Assembly: GCF_947507565.1 (NCBI RefSeq)
Contig: NC_089175.1
Location: 5,879,733-5,943,732, forward strand
DNA from: Oscarella lobularis
Taxonomy: Eukaryota; Porifera; Homoscleromorpha; Homosclerophorida; Oscarellidae
DNA: 64,000 bases
Direction of reading: 5' to 3'
The position numbers and the translations under genes were made by a program. The notes below the pieces were generated by a model. The model did not search any database, had not been told where the DNA came from, and was given only the letters and a program-made list of their open reading frames with translations. This document shows positions 49,919 through 62,551 of this stretch, piece after piece. Each line of letters begins with the position of its first letter. Position 1 is the first letter of the stretch.

Positions 49919-52900
49919 CTAAAGCGTTAAAAAACGTTTACTGGCCGGATCTGATGTTTGTTTCTCCATTGGCTTTTTATCTTCACTCTTTGAAAGCAGC
50001 TGAGGCGGTGCCACGGTCACTTCCTTGGCAGCAGACATATTCCAATGCGAGTACGGGTCAACAACGCCTGCGCTTGGCTCTACATAATTCATCAACTCTG
50101 TCAGATACCCTTCAAAGCGTTGAACAATTTTTGAAAAAGATGGACGCTCATCAGAATCGTCAACCCAGCACAGACGCATAATATCGTACCTGAAAAGCAA
50201 GTGAAAAATAGAAAAAAAGACAAGTCGTGGAGTCTTACACTTCTAATGGACATTCATTCGGTTTTTCTAGACGCTGGCCTGACATGACAAAAGCAGCTAC
50301 TTCGTGGTTTGAAACACCTAGATACGGCATCAATCCAAGAGTCATCACCTCCCACAAAGTGACTCCGAATGCCCACTTCAATTTAAACAGAAATATTTAA
50401 ACAACAAAAATCATGATTTCGAGATATTACCACATCCGATTTGGTCGTAAAGACGAACTCAAGAAGACATTCAGGCGCCATCCATCGAACAGGAAGCTGT
50501 TTACATTCGCCTGAGCGATAGTAGTCCTTCCCTGCCTTCATTACTCTTGATAAACCGAAGTCGCCAATTTTCACTGTCAAATCCCAGTTCACCCTTCATG
50601 AAATAAAGCAATTAAGATTATTTATTTAAAATAAGCGTGTAGATTAATTTTTTACATGCAATTCCTTGCTGCCAAATCTCGATGAACAACTCCTTTACTA
50701 GAAATGTATTCCATTCCTTTAGCAATATGCAACGAAAATTTGCCTAGCTGCTCCAAAGACATTTTCTCCACCTAAAAGTTCACCCGTAATACTTGATGGA
50801 TAGAATTCTGAAAAGATTATTCCTAAACCTGTGAACTATTTTCGTCCGTCAGCGATACAATTGACCCTCCCACTCGGCGTTTTCGAAGATACGTTTTCAG
50901 ATCGCCTAGTTCCATGTAGGGTAGAATGATGAGTGGATATCGATTATAGGAGCTGGATGGATCGTCAGACCAACAGATACCAAGAAGCTCCATCACGTTG
51001 GGGTGGTCAAATTGACGCATTTGAAGGCCTTCACGAACGAAATCGTTTATTTCCTTTTGATTCATCTCATCTGGAACAGGTAATATATGTGTGTCAGCAG
51101 TTAGTAGATACAAGAAAGAAAAAATGCACCTAGTACTGATTTCATTGCAACAACGGCATCTTTCAGCTTGCCTTTGAAAACAGCTCCGAAGTTACCTTTA
51201 ATTAATTAAAAAGCAATTAATTGTTAACTAATAAGGAGAATAACTGAACTGCTAACCGCGACCAATCTGTTCTTCTTTATGGATTTGTGACGGAGAAATC
51301 ACCACTGTATTGATTTCATTTACGATATCTTCCTTCCAGTAGTTGATTGCAGGACTCGTTCTAACTAAGTCAACGTCAGGTTTGCGCTCAAAATCTAAAT
51401 GAGAGTTGAAAAATATTACAAGTCCAAATTTATCATTAAAGCTTTATACCTGCCAACTCGTTCCTGCGTGTTAAGGCTCCCCTTGCCATGAAGGTAAACA
51501 CATGGAGAGTCAGAAAGGCAGGAAAGGTAGCAATAATCACCAGGAAGTGGACCAATGTGCTGCAGTCCTTTGCCCACAGAAAGCTACATAACGATGCAAC
51601 ATAAAACGCAGCAAAAAGTGATGCCGTGAGACACTCAATAACAGATCTGTTCTTCAGTCGACTTTCAAGTCCTCTGCAATACGTTATCCAAGTAACAACG
51701 GCAATTCCCATAGCAAGTGCTGCATTGAGGAAGTATGAGGACAAAAGTAGAGCACGGGTGCGAGCGTCCGGGCAATGATCCTCTGACTCTTTCCCATCCG
51801 GAACCAAAACGAAACATGACATCGCAGCTATTGAGATTTCCAAAATCACAATGAAGGCAGTGATAACGAGTTTAATCGGTGGCCTGGAGAGAATTCGGCC
51901 GACGAGGTAAGCTACCGTTTCAACAAAGAACATCGCAAAACAGAGAACGGTGTATAGATTAATAACAAAATCTACCACCAAAGTCTTGCATTTGAAAGGA
52001 GAGAGAATGTTGACCGCAATAAGAATGCCAGCAAGCACGGACGCAGTTGAAAAAATGAAAAAGCAAACGACGAGTGGAGAAACGATGCTTCGAATGCCAG
52101 AAACTCCTAAAGTGCAGACGGCAACAGCGCCCGCTAGGAATAGGAGAGCGAGAGCGACAATGGGAGCAGCTAGTGCCGAAAAAGCAGCAGTGAACAAGCA
52201 CTCTGCAAAACAAAAACAGCACATTTAAAAATATTCAAAAATGAACATACGCTTTACGAAAACATTACGAGTGAGACGAGGAGTAAATCAGTTTGATAAA
52301 ACCACGCACGGAAAACGTTTAGCTGTGCACTAGTTGCACTCTCCTTGATTCCTGCCACTAGATGACGTAGCTTACCGTTCGATTTCTTGCACACTGGAGG
52401 CGTATCAGACCATCGACCGCTTTCCAAACACGTGATGTTTGACGGACCAATCAGGTTATATCCAGCGTTACAAGAAAAGACCAATTGAGTCATTGTGACG
52501 TTTTTGACCGACTGAATAGTCATGTTGGCCGTAGCATTTATCATAGAGCATAGACCTAAATAGATTACGTATTTAGTATAAAAGACTTTGCAAAATAGAA
52601 GTAAGGGCGGAGGCAATGTATCTGACCTGGCATATCAATAATGCCGTTGGACCCGCAGCTGGCGTTTTCCCCGCACACTCCGCAACGGTCGAATTTCTTT
52701 GTGGATCCCATAATGTTATCGCATCCAACGGACTAAAGACGCGTGCAAACTATTATACAGCGCACCTATATGTTTGAATTCTTGGCCTTACCACGCACTT
52801 TCCCGAGAGACATCGGTCGTTTGTGTCTCGGTCGCACGTAGTTCCGTCTCTGACTTTAGAAATAACAAGAGTTAACGTGGCGTTACTGGGGGATTTGCAC

Positions 52901-55841
52901 GAGAGCATGCATCGATCGGCTTCAGCGACTGAGAACGGATAATTAGTGTTTGTTATTTTGGACAAATTCGAGTAGAGGCATACCATCGTAGTTTGGAACA
53001 AATACGACTGCTTTAGGAGCACCGAAAGAATATACTTCGCCAAAATCTTGGCACTGTTGAAGACGATGATCGGTTTTGTCTTGGCAAGTCTAAAGAAAAG
53101 TGTTCAACGATTAGCATTTCCCAAATATACAATTAGATAAAATACCTGCGTATTGCACATAGTGTAGCGGGTTGAGTCGCCAAAGCATTCCTGACCGCAG
53201 TTTTGGGGTCTGTTAATTAAAGAGACGCGATGAGTTTTCGAATCATTTCTGTATGCTGTGTTTAGGTTCTTACTCTGGCCTGTCGCAAGAGCGATTCTGC
53301 CTCTGAAATCCGCCGCCGCACGATCGAGTGCACACTGACGGAGCTGACCATGCGCCCCACTGACCATGAACAGTGGCACGACTGGGGTCGGAAATGCACT
53401 CGGGAGTCGGCGGATCTGCAGTCGGCTCATCAGGATCCACGGTATCCACAGGATCCGTAAGCGTAACGCCGTCGCCGTCGGGATCATTGTAACGGAGCCT
53501 CGGATTGAACATGCTCGGTTCGGGCAATTGTGGAACGGACGCACGGTTTTTGTCTACGCATCTCCTATTATAGCACACCTGTTTAACAATGAAGACGCTC
53601 TGGTAAGAGAGAAGAAAGAGGATACTCGTGTAGTTGTACTGTACCTTTTGATCTCCACACGGAGTTCCGTCAGCGGCTCCTGTGTATGTCGTTACACATC
53701 GAGGCCAGTCTTTGTCATCGCAATAGAGTCTATCGCACACGTTCTAAGCACAGATTTGTTTCTCAGTTCACGCCAACTTAGACCATCGTTTGCCTTACAT
53801 AATCTCGCGTCTCCTTTTTGCAGAACGTAGCTTGTGAACCAAAACTGAATTTACACTGTTGATCGACGGAGTAGATGCTGCCGGGCCGACGATAGTAGTC
53901 TTTTCCGAACGACGAAAAGAAATGCTTTGGTTTGTCGAGAAGACATTGTGTATCGCCCTTACTATATAAACAAATTAATGTTATTCTATTTCCGCTAAGA
54001 ATCAGGTTCAATATACCTGAGATAGCTGAGCAGATAGTTCTTGCTGCAACTCGACCAAAGGTAAATACGCTGGGCTAGCCCCGTGCTCGATTTCATGACG
54101 TAGCCATCCTCAGCGCGGCACCTTCCGTTCGCACCATCATGAGACATTCCAAGACTAAAATTCTGGTTAGTAAATTCTAGAAATCAGTAATTCAGTTCGC
54201 ACTTGTGTCCGAGCTCGTGAGCGAAAACAAATCCCAGCTGCATGCCTTTGTCGGCGTTAACGGAGCAGGCATACTTATCTCGGCACATTCCTTGAACCCA
54301 GGCGCGACCTAGATAGTACACTGTTACTATTTCTTTCTTTGATGATGTATACAATACGCACCAAGTTCCCAGCAGTCTTCGTTACGGCCAAAGCACAATC
54401 CGTAACTATTGCAGAGACATTTAAATCTAGTGCCTTTGCTTTCTGCTTAGACAAGATTTTTACCCCGTAAATAGAAAGGCGTGATCGTAGGCAAGTCTGC
54501 TGTCTGCTGCAGGTTTATTTCTTGCTTGCCAGTCACAGAAACTCTCAAGCGTCGTCTTTGAATTATGCGATATATACAAACGTTGGTCGCGTTGAGCCTG
54601 TAAGGGAGCAGAATAATAAGTAAATGCTTTCACTAATTAAGTCACTTTGTAGAAATTTGGCTTACCCCTTCGGACTGAAAAATGGCTATTCGGGTGAGAA
54701 TAAGTCGAACGTCGTAGCCAAGCTTGTTTCTATTGTACATGCTCGATGCCTATAAGCAAGCCATCCATGCATCCAGTCAGACTAGGTTAAGACATATCGG
54801 AAAATTTCTTACAATATTCATCAAGGTGATGATGTAATATTTGACGTTGCTAACGTTGGCATTCCATTTTCGAAGCAGCTCCTTATCTCCGACGACGATG
54901 GCTTCGACAACGTATTGCTGCTGGGTGACACTGTTGGATTTATTTTGAAGTTCACCCGGTACAACTTCTCCGCGTCGCATTGCTTGTCTGAACTTTTTCG
55001 CCTCTAAGTAATCTTCCGCAGGAATAGATTCGCTGACGTCGCATCCCCTCGCTAGTCCGTACGGAGGAAGCGTAGGCAAGTCGTCGTTTGCCTGCCGTCT
55101 GTAAACAATGTGCGTGTGGTTGTCCGGGTTGGCTACGCTTCCGGTCGAGTGATGGTCGGGAAGAGGTTGAAGCATCAGGGTCACATTAGCTGCGATGATC
55201 ACACCCATCTGAAAAGAATCAGTAGTAAGTACTTATACGACTAGAAGCACGGTGACGTGCTCTTACGAGATTTCCGCCGTGATTGCTTATGGCCACGTGA
55301 GAGTCTTCGTCGCCACGGACCGTACCGACGTACTGCGAATGAGTATATTCGTAGTGCGTGTCGATTTTGCCATTATCGAGATGGACTTGTAGTATAAAGC
55401 CCGGCGACAGCAGTTCGTTATTAGGCGAGACGGCCAAGGTGTGCACGTCGCCGAACGCCGGCACTTTGAAATGAGCGGGTACGTCTTTGACGAGATGATA
55501 GTCGGATCGTCGCGTTCGCAAGTGAATCGTCGATAGATCGTTACTGTGAAACAATCCGTGCTCGTCGACTTGAAATGGGGTCACAAGGTCGTAGTCGGGA
55601 ACTAAGGGAAGCCGCAACCCACTAGTAACATAATCACACAGTACAATTAAGCCGTCTTACTTTCGTCAAGAGATTTCGATCCGAGCAGTCGAGCCAGCTC
55701 GTCTGCCGTCATTTCATTGTGTAGCTGTATAGAATGACATTCTGACGGGTGCCGGGTGTCGTTTTTAGTACAAACCTTTGCAGCTTGACCGAGCCACACT
55801 CCAATGAGTAGGGTACAAAGTTGTAGTCGCAGTGAATGCAT
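49919..55841 (-). CDS. ADAMTS protease - sushi - 7TM - tyrosine kinase receptor (array gene 1)
   Basis: Predicted membrane receptor of mosaic type. Exon 1 (55841-55661) encodes a signal peptide ([13 protein letters not shown]). Then follow a reprolysin prodomain and catalytic domain with the zinc site [14 protein letters not shown] (about 54240-54180), a disintegrin-like domain ([16 protein letters not shown] ... [17 protein letters not shown]), a TSP1 repeat ([19 protein letters not shown]) and an ADAMTS Cys-rich domain ending [13 protein letters not shown] 180-nt exon (52555-52376) is one sushi domain. A 753-nt exon (52202-51450) holds seven hydrophobic helices. The remaining exons form a complete tyrosine kinase: [39 protein letters not shown]. 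No stop or polyadenylation break is seen between protease and receptor, and all joins are phase 1. The 3' end is frameshifted relative to genes 2 and 3. Fusion as one transcript is inferred. Confidence 0.82.
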
Positions 55842-56921
55842 TTGTATTCTCTGCGAATGCTGTCCCTCTCTCGTTTCTTGGTTCTTATGTATACCCTCGG
55901 TTCGCTCGAGGGCGGGTGAGGCAGGAAGTCCGTCATCTCCATAACTTAGTGACGTCACTAGCGGTGGGGTGCTACTTCCTCCTCCCTGAAGTGACCTTGA
56001 GTTCTAAATTTATGTTTAGTTCTTCGGCGTATATAGCGGAAGCGACAACCGCAAAAATCAACTGCTGTAGACCATATGTATGAACCGAGTGTGAAGTGCA
56101 GGAATACAATTGCCAGTGACAGGAGGAAGACTAGCTGCGCACGGCGCGGTGCGCACTCATTCTAATCAAGCCGGCCTATCGTTTTAGACTGGAATGTGAC
56201 AACCATTTATCGAATTGCCCTTAGGCTTGTCTGTCTTCACTCCCAGCAGGTCACTCCAACAGTTACAGGTACGGACCAGAGGCGACAAGCCTTTAGTGTA
56301 CTTGTACGTGAACCCTGAGCAGTAAAGTCATGATTAATCTGATGGCGGTTTCCGAGAATGTTATTCTCACATGAAAAAGTGAAGCAGGAAAAGGCGAGAC
56401 GAGGGCTGGTCGATTCATCATCGATCCCTCAGGCAGACAAGGAAATCAATCAGCGCCTCAGCCGTGACTATTCCCTCACCACGGACCTCGGCCTTTTGTC
56501 CGAAATGAGACGCGCCTTTGGCCTGACGAGATCCGCTCTACGTTAATTTCTTGTTCACTACTGTACCAGCGTATCTAATTGAAAGCTCTCTCAAGTCAGC
56601 TTCTACATGCAGTAGTCGACAGCTATGACAACTGACGCATTATGTGCAATGCGTCCTCTTGAAAACGCCATGCAAAAGAAAATTTAATTGGACGAGTCTT
56701 CACCACTATGTCGCCGCTTTGTTCCTTCATTCTCTCCGGTTGAATAAAAATGCGGCCGAGGAGTCTGACTCTGCGGTTACTCAAATATCTGTATTGAAAG
56801 ATTTTCGCGCTCAAAGGCAACCTACCTTTCATGAGAGAATAATTGACTCATGTAAACTAGAATATGGCTGTCACAGTCATGAGAGAATAACTCACTCATG
56901 TAAACTAGAATATGGCTGCCC
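55842..56921. other. Spacer upstream of array gene 1
   Basis: 1.08 kb with no supportable gene. It should hold the promoter of gene 1. A two-copy direct repeat of about 46 bp (56829-56919) ends it, immediately before the duplicated NBEA block. Confidence 0.55.
56829..56919. repeat. Two-copy 46-bp direct repeat
   Basis: Two adjacent near-identical copies beginning TCATGAGAGAATAA and ending ACTAGAATATGGCTG, abutting the left border of the NBEA-derived duplication. Confidence 0.9.
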
Positions 56922-57425
56922 TAACGGATTTGGAAAGAAAAATCCTAAAGGGACCTCACCAGCGGTCGCCGCGTCCGTCGTCGTTTCGAGTCGATTGAGC
57001 GCTTTCATCGTCAAACCGAATTGAATCGCTTCGCGAACGTTGTGCGTGCTCTTCGCGAGCAATTCGCCAACGATGCTCCAAGCACGGGTCTATTTTATTA
57101 TCCGTGCTCCACGTCTGCGCTCGAACGTTCGTCGTGCAGCGTCGAGCGTCGAGCTCATCGAGGAGAAGTTGGAGAGCGTTGCCGTCTCGTATGTAGTATT
57201 GGCGTTGGATGTCGAATCGCCCGCCTACGAGCTGGAGGATTTATCGCGGCGAGTTTCGGCGCGCTACGAGTTTTCTCGGCTGTTTACCACGGATAAAAGG
57301 GCTTCGATTGCATCGAAGTCTATCTGGTCTCCTTCGACGCGAAGTAGGAGCTTCAGAAGATTCGATCCAACGCCACTTCGACTTCGCGACATGACATCAG
57401 CGCGCGTTAGGTATAAACAATGACT
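56922..57425 (-). pseudogene. Duplicated 5' end of neurobeachin (exons 1-2, promoter side), remnant
   Basis: Nearly identical to 48920-49420, including the ATG context, exon 1 (MSRSRSGVGSNLLKLLL), the 56-nt intron and exon 2. It carries a 31-bp insertion (57081-57111) that breaks exon 2, and nothing of the remaining NBEA gene follows. It can encode no BEACH protein. It could still act as a promoter reading away from array gene 2. Confidence 0.92.
57081..57108. mobile_element. 28-bp foldback insertion (miniature element or transposon scar)
   Basis: AGCACGG ... CCGTGCT 7-bp perfect inverted ends. Compared with the parental copy at 49060-49090 the insertion is flanked by GCTCCA on both sides (57075-57080 and 57106-57111), which looks like a target duplication, though the right copy overlaps the inverted end. 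Confidence 0.6.
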
Positions 57426-57501
57426 CTCTACTCTATTTATCTCTGCTTCCAGCATCTACGCTTCCGGCCAGTATACGTCACAGTGTACTAAAACGAGAAC
57501 A

Positions 57502-60500
57502 CTAACATTCCACTGATTCCAGTGCATCAAGTTCGCCAGCGCCCAATGTAAACATTGCGCCAATCCGTCCTAAAACGTTAATACTTTTACTGGCCGGATC
57601 TAATGTTTGTTTCTCTTTTGGCTTTTTATCTTCACTCTTTAAAAACAGCTGAGGCACTGTCAAGGTCTCTTCCTTGGCAACAGACAGATTATGATGGCGT
57701 AGATTCAAATGCGAATACGGGTCAACTAAGCCTGCACTTGGTTTGAGATAATTCCTCAACTCAGTCAGATAATCTTCAAAACACTCAATAATTTTTGAAA
57801 AAGATAGACGCTCATCCGATTCGCCTGCCCAGCACAGACGCATAATATCATACCTGAAAAGCAAGTGAAAAGTAGAGAAAAGGACAAATCTTGGAGGCTT
57901 ACATCTCCAAAGGACATTGATTTGGTTTTCCTAGACGCTGGCCTGACGCGATAAAATCGACAACTTCCTGATTCGAAACACCTGGATACGGCATCATTCC
58001 AAGAGTCATCACCTCCCACAAAGTGATTCCGAATGCCCACTTCAATTCAAACAGAAATTTTAAACAACAAAAATCATGATTTCGAGATACTGTATTACCA
58101 CATCCGATTTGGTCGTGAAGACGAACTCAAGAAGACATTCAGGCGCCATCCATCGAACAGGAAGCTGTCCACATTTGCCTGTGCGATAGTAGTCCTTCCC
58201 TGCCTTCATTACTCTTGATAAACCGAAGTCGCCAATTTTCACTGTCAAATCCCAGTTCACCCTTCATAAAACAAGGCAATTACAATTATTTATTTAAAAT
58301 AAGTGTGTAGATATTTCTACATGCAATTCCTTGCTGCCAAATCTCGATGAACAACTCCCTTATTAGAAATGTATTCCATTCCTTTAGCAATATGCAACGA
58401 AAATTTAACTAGCTGCTCCAAAGACACTTTCTCCGCCTAAAAAATCCACCCGTAATACATTGATGGTTAGAATTCTGAAAAGAGTATTTTTAAACCTGTA
58501 AACAATTTTCGTCCCTCAGCGATACCATTGACCCTCCCGATCGGCGTTTTCGAAGGTACGTTTTCAGATCGCCTAGTTCCATGTAGGGTAGAATGATGAG
58601 TGGAGATCGATGATAGGAGCTGGATGGATCGTCAGACCAACAGATACCAAGAAGCTCCATCACGTTGGGATGGTCAAATTGACGCATTTGAAGGCCTTCA
58701 CGAACGAAATCGTTTATTTCCCTTTGATTCATCGCATCTGAAAGAGGTAATATACCTATGTGTCAGCAGTTAGTAGATATGAGAAAGAATGCACCTAGTA
58801 CTGATTTCATTGCAACATCTGCATCTTTCAGCTTGCCCTTGAAAACAGCTCCGAAATTGCCTTTAAAAAGCAATTAATTGTTTTTTAATAAGGAGAATAA
58901 ATGAACTGCTAACCGCGACCAATCTGTTCTTCTTTATGAATTTGTGACGGCGAAATGATCACTGTGTTGATTTCCTTTACAATATCTTCGTTCCAGTAGT
59001 TGACGACAGGACTGGTTTCATCAAGGTCAGAGACAGCTTTGCGATCAAAATCTAAATGACACTTGAAAATATATTCAAAATTTATCATTCTTTATACCTG
59101 CTGACTCCTTCCTGCGTGTCAGGGCTCCACTTACCATAAAGGTAAACACATGAAGAGTCAGAAAGGCTGGTAAGGTAGCAATAATCACAATGAACTGGAC
59201 CAATGTGCTGCAGTCCTTTGCCCACAGAAGGCTGAATAACGATGCAACATACAATGCAGCAAAAAGGGATGCCGTTAGACACTCAATAACCGATCTGTTC
59301 TTAAGTCGACTTTCAAGTCCTCTGCAATACGTTATCCAAGTAACAACAGCGATTCCCATAGCAAGAGCTGCATTGAGGAAGTATGAAGAGACAAGTAGAG
59401 GACGGGTGCGAGCATCCTTGCAATGATCCTCGGGCTCTTTCCCGCCAGCATCCGGAACAAAAGTGAAACATGACATAGCAGCTATTGAGATTTCCAAAAT
59501 CACAATGACGGCAGTGACAGCGAGTTTAATCGGTGGCCTGGAGAGAATTCGGCCGACGAGGTAAGCTACCGTTTCAACAAAGAACATCGCAAAACAGAGA
59601 ACGGTGTATAGATTAATAACAAAATCTACCACCAAAGTCTTGCATTTGAAAGGAGAGAGAATGTTGACAGCAATAAGACTGCCAGCAAGCACGGACGCAG
59701 TTGAAAAAATGAAAAAGCAAATGACGAGTGGAGAAACGATGCTTCGAATACCAGAAACTCCTAAAGTGCAGACAGCAACAGCGCCTGCTAGGAAGAGGAG
59801 AGCGACAGCGACAATGGGAACAGCTAGTGCCGAAAAAGCAGCAGTGAACAAGCACTCTGCAAAACAAAAAAAAATAGACTAGAAACACGGCATTTTAAAA
59901 GATATTCAAACATGAACATATGCTTTACGAGTGCTAGAAATGCGACGAGCTCCTTACAGAGTAAATCATAAAATTACGCACGAAAAACGTTTTGCTATAG
60001 TTGAACTCTCCTTGATTCCTGCTACTATATAGATGGCATAGCTTACCGCTAGATTTCTTGCACACTGGCGGCGTATCAGACCATCGACCGCTTTCCAAAC
60101 ACTCGATGTTTGACGGACCAATCAGGTTGTATCCAGCGTCACAAGAAAAGACCAACTGAGTCCTTGCGACGTTTCTGGGAGTGACAGACTGAATCGTCAA
60201 CGACAAGTTGGCCGTAGCATTTATCATAGGACATAGACCATCTAAATAGATTTCACTCGCACGTGCAAATGACATTCTGATGCGTTTCACCTTCACAAAT
60301 CAATGCAACGTCTTCGCCGTGCCTACAAACTTCATTTCCCCGCACATAAATACCTTTTTCCGAAAGACATTGCGCAAGCACTTGTTCGGACCCATCGCAG
60401 CGTAGCTTATTAAGCAGAATCGAATGCTCGCCGGGACCGTAATTGTGAGCGCGCCCTGAGAACGCTCTGATAGCCCGTCCCAGTCCAAGTTGACGGCACA

Positions 60501-62551
60501 CGACGCGCGCGTCTGGCAAATCCCAGTCATCATCGCACACTGTTCCCCATTTACCTTTGTACAACACCTCCAGGCGTCCTTCGACCGACGTACACCCTTT
60601 AGTAGTGATCAGTCGGACTGGAAACGGTCTGTCTATAATAACCGTGCATCTACCTAACCTTTCCAACTAACTTCCTACTGTACGTGTCTTACCCAAACAG
60701 ACGACTCCGGCCTCGTTTCCGTTATTGCACTCTGGTCTGTGCTCTCCTAAACCTCGATGCAAACAGTCTTGAAGATGAGGTTCAGTGCCGGAGCATCGTA
60801 GATCGTCGAGCACTACTGGAACAGTTCCGTGACCGAAGTACGAACCAAATTTGAAATTTGCAGGTAAGGTTGAAAAGAGTTGCCGACAAACGACGAACGC
60901 TTCTTTCATGCCAAAGCCTTCGTCACAAACTGTTCCCCATGACCCGTTATAATAGACCTCAAGTCGACCTTCGTACTTGGACTCTCCATCCGCCAGACGA
61001 AGATCTAAAGAATGAGCAATTGCACAATCAAATGCCTTAGAGAACTTGAGATGCCATGCGGATCATGATGACTCATGCAGTAAGAGATAAGTAGATCTAT
61101 ATGCCTCTTTACGCAAGTCCTGAGACTTATTGGCTTCTGAGGAACTGTTCATCATCAGGCTAAATATAGTGCGCTTATACCTGAACAAATCGGGACAGTT
61201 CCTGACCAGCCTCCATTCGCGAGACAGGTTATGGAAGACTGGCCAATAAGCTCAAGTTGTCCGCGGCACTCGAAGTACAGCGTTCGAAAGGCAACGGATT
61301 CCGAGCGGCTGGAAGTATAATTCTCCCTGCGGCCATCGGACGACGTCCACCAAGCATATCCATCTCGTGGCGGCGTAATAGGATTGCACTGAATCTCTAG
61401 AAAGAAATCCGCAAAGGACAGTAAAATAATTGCAAGGAAGTTAAAAGAAATCCGACCTTTGCAAGACGGAGGGTCGCTCGACCACCTGCCTGACAAGCAG
61501 ATAAGACTCGCTGTGCCATTGACGACATATCCTTCTTTGCATGAAAATTTGACTTCGGTACCGTTAGCCGTTTGATTCGTGGATATAGCTCCGTGTGCAG
61601 GTATTCGTGGGCTCAGCGATTCGCACGAGATGGAAATGCCTGTAACCGAGCGCGATGACATGAAAATAAGATTATAAGAAGATATATACAATAACAATAC
61701 CACGGCAGAAGGGTTTTTCGTGAGACCACTCTCCAGACGAATTGCACGTTATAGATTTCGAACCGACAAGACGGAAGCCAGGATTACAGTGAAAACGGAC
61801 TCTTGTTCCAAACGAAGACGAATTAGTCGACATCCTGCCGTTGGACAAAAAGCCAAGAAAGCGACAGGACGTAATATCTAAGGCGACAAGATATACTGTA
61901 TACTTGCTGATTCTTTTATGGATGCCCGTTTACTTTGGCACTCTGGTGGCGAATTCCCCCACGTGCCGTCCGGTAGGCACCTAATGGATTCGACGCCTAC
62001 CAAACGGCTTCCATCACTGCACGCAAACCAAACTGTCGCGTTCTCCCCGACTTCAACGACGCTGTTATCATTTCTTTTAAACCGCGCAGTGCCATTCTTC
62101 AGATTTCGAATATATTCGCAGTCGACCCCTGAAGCGCAGTAGTTGGGCTAACTTCCAGTGAAAATATTAGATAGTGCAGGCTAACCTTCTTTGCAAAAGG
62201 AATAGTCAATCGACCAACTTGCGTTTCCTTCGCACACGACCGACGATCCTCTAAGAACGTAACCGCGGTTGCACAAAAGCTTGACAGCTGCATCGTTCAC
62301 AGCCGTATCGTTTGGAGAAATGACGTCGCTTTGAATTGACGGGTTGCAGTCGACTGTCACTAGTAACATCAATGCTATTGAAGGCAAAAGGTCGTGCACT
62401 GAGCATACAGCGACTGAAGTCACTTGAGCTCGAGTAGACACTGGCAACGTTGAAGAGAAAGAAAAGAAGCCTGAGGGGGAGAAAAAACGTTTTGTGATGC
62501 TACGCCGCCAAACAGAACTTACTCTAAAATCCTGCAGAGTGACTCCATCAT
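57502..62551 (-). CDS. Sushi/SRCR - 7TM - tyrosine kinase receptor (array gene 2)
   Basis: Predicted membrane receptor. I place the start at 62551: a short exon giving a hydrophobic signal peptide ([20 protein letters not shown]) spliced to five sushi domains (about 62350 to 61190; each with paired Cys and a GxW...P..C ending such as [10 protein letters not shown] and [10 protein letters not shown]). Two SRCR domains follow (61000-60690, [19 protein letters not shown]; 60640-60300, [19 protein letters not shown]), then a sixth sushi domain (60240-60050). One exon of 759 nt (59856-59098) carries seven helices, with a Cys at the top of TM3 (SPFKCKT) and one in loop 2 (DHCKDA), the pair that forms the GPCR disulfide. 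The kinase has [48 protein letters not shown]. The C-terminal tail is full length. Confidence 0.88.

Noticed and set aside
51450-52555. GAIN/GPS autoproteolysis domain ahead of the 7TM in the receptor genes
   Set aside because: The sushi exon is followed directly by the 7TM exon. No HL/S-T cleavage motif or paired Trp/Cys is present, so these are not ordinary adhesion GPCRs.
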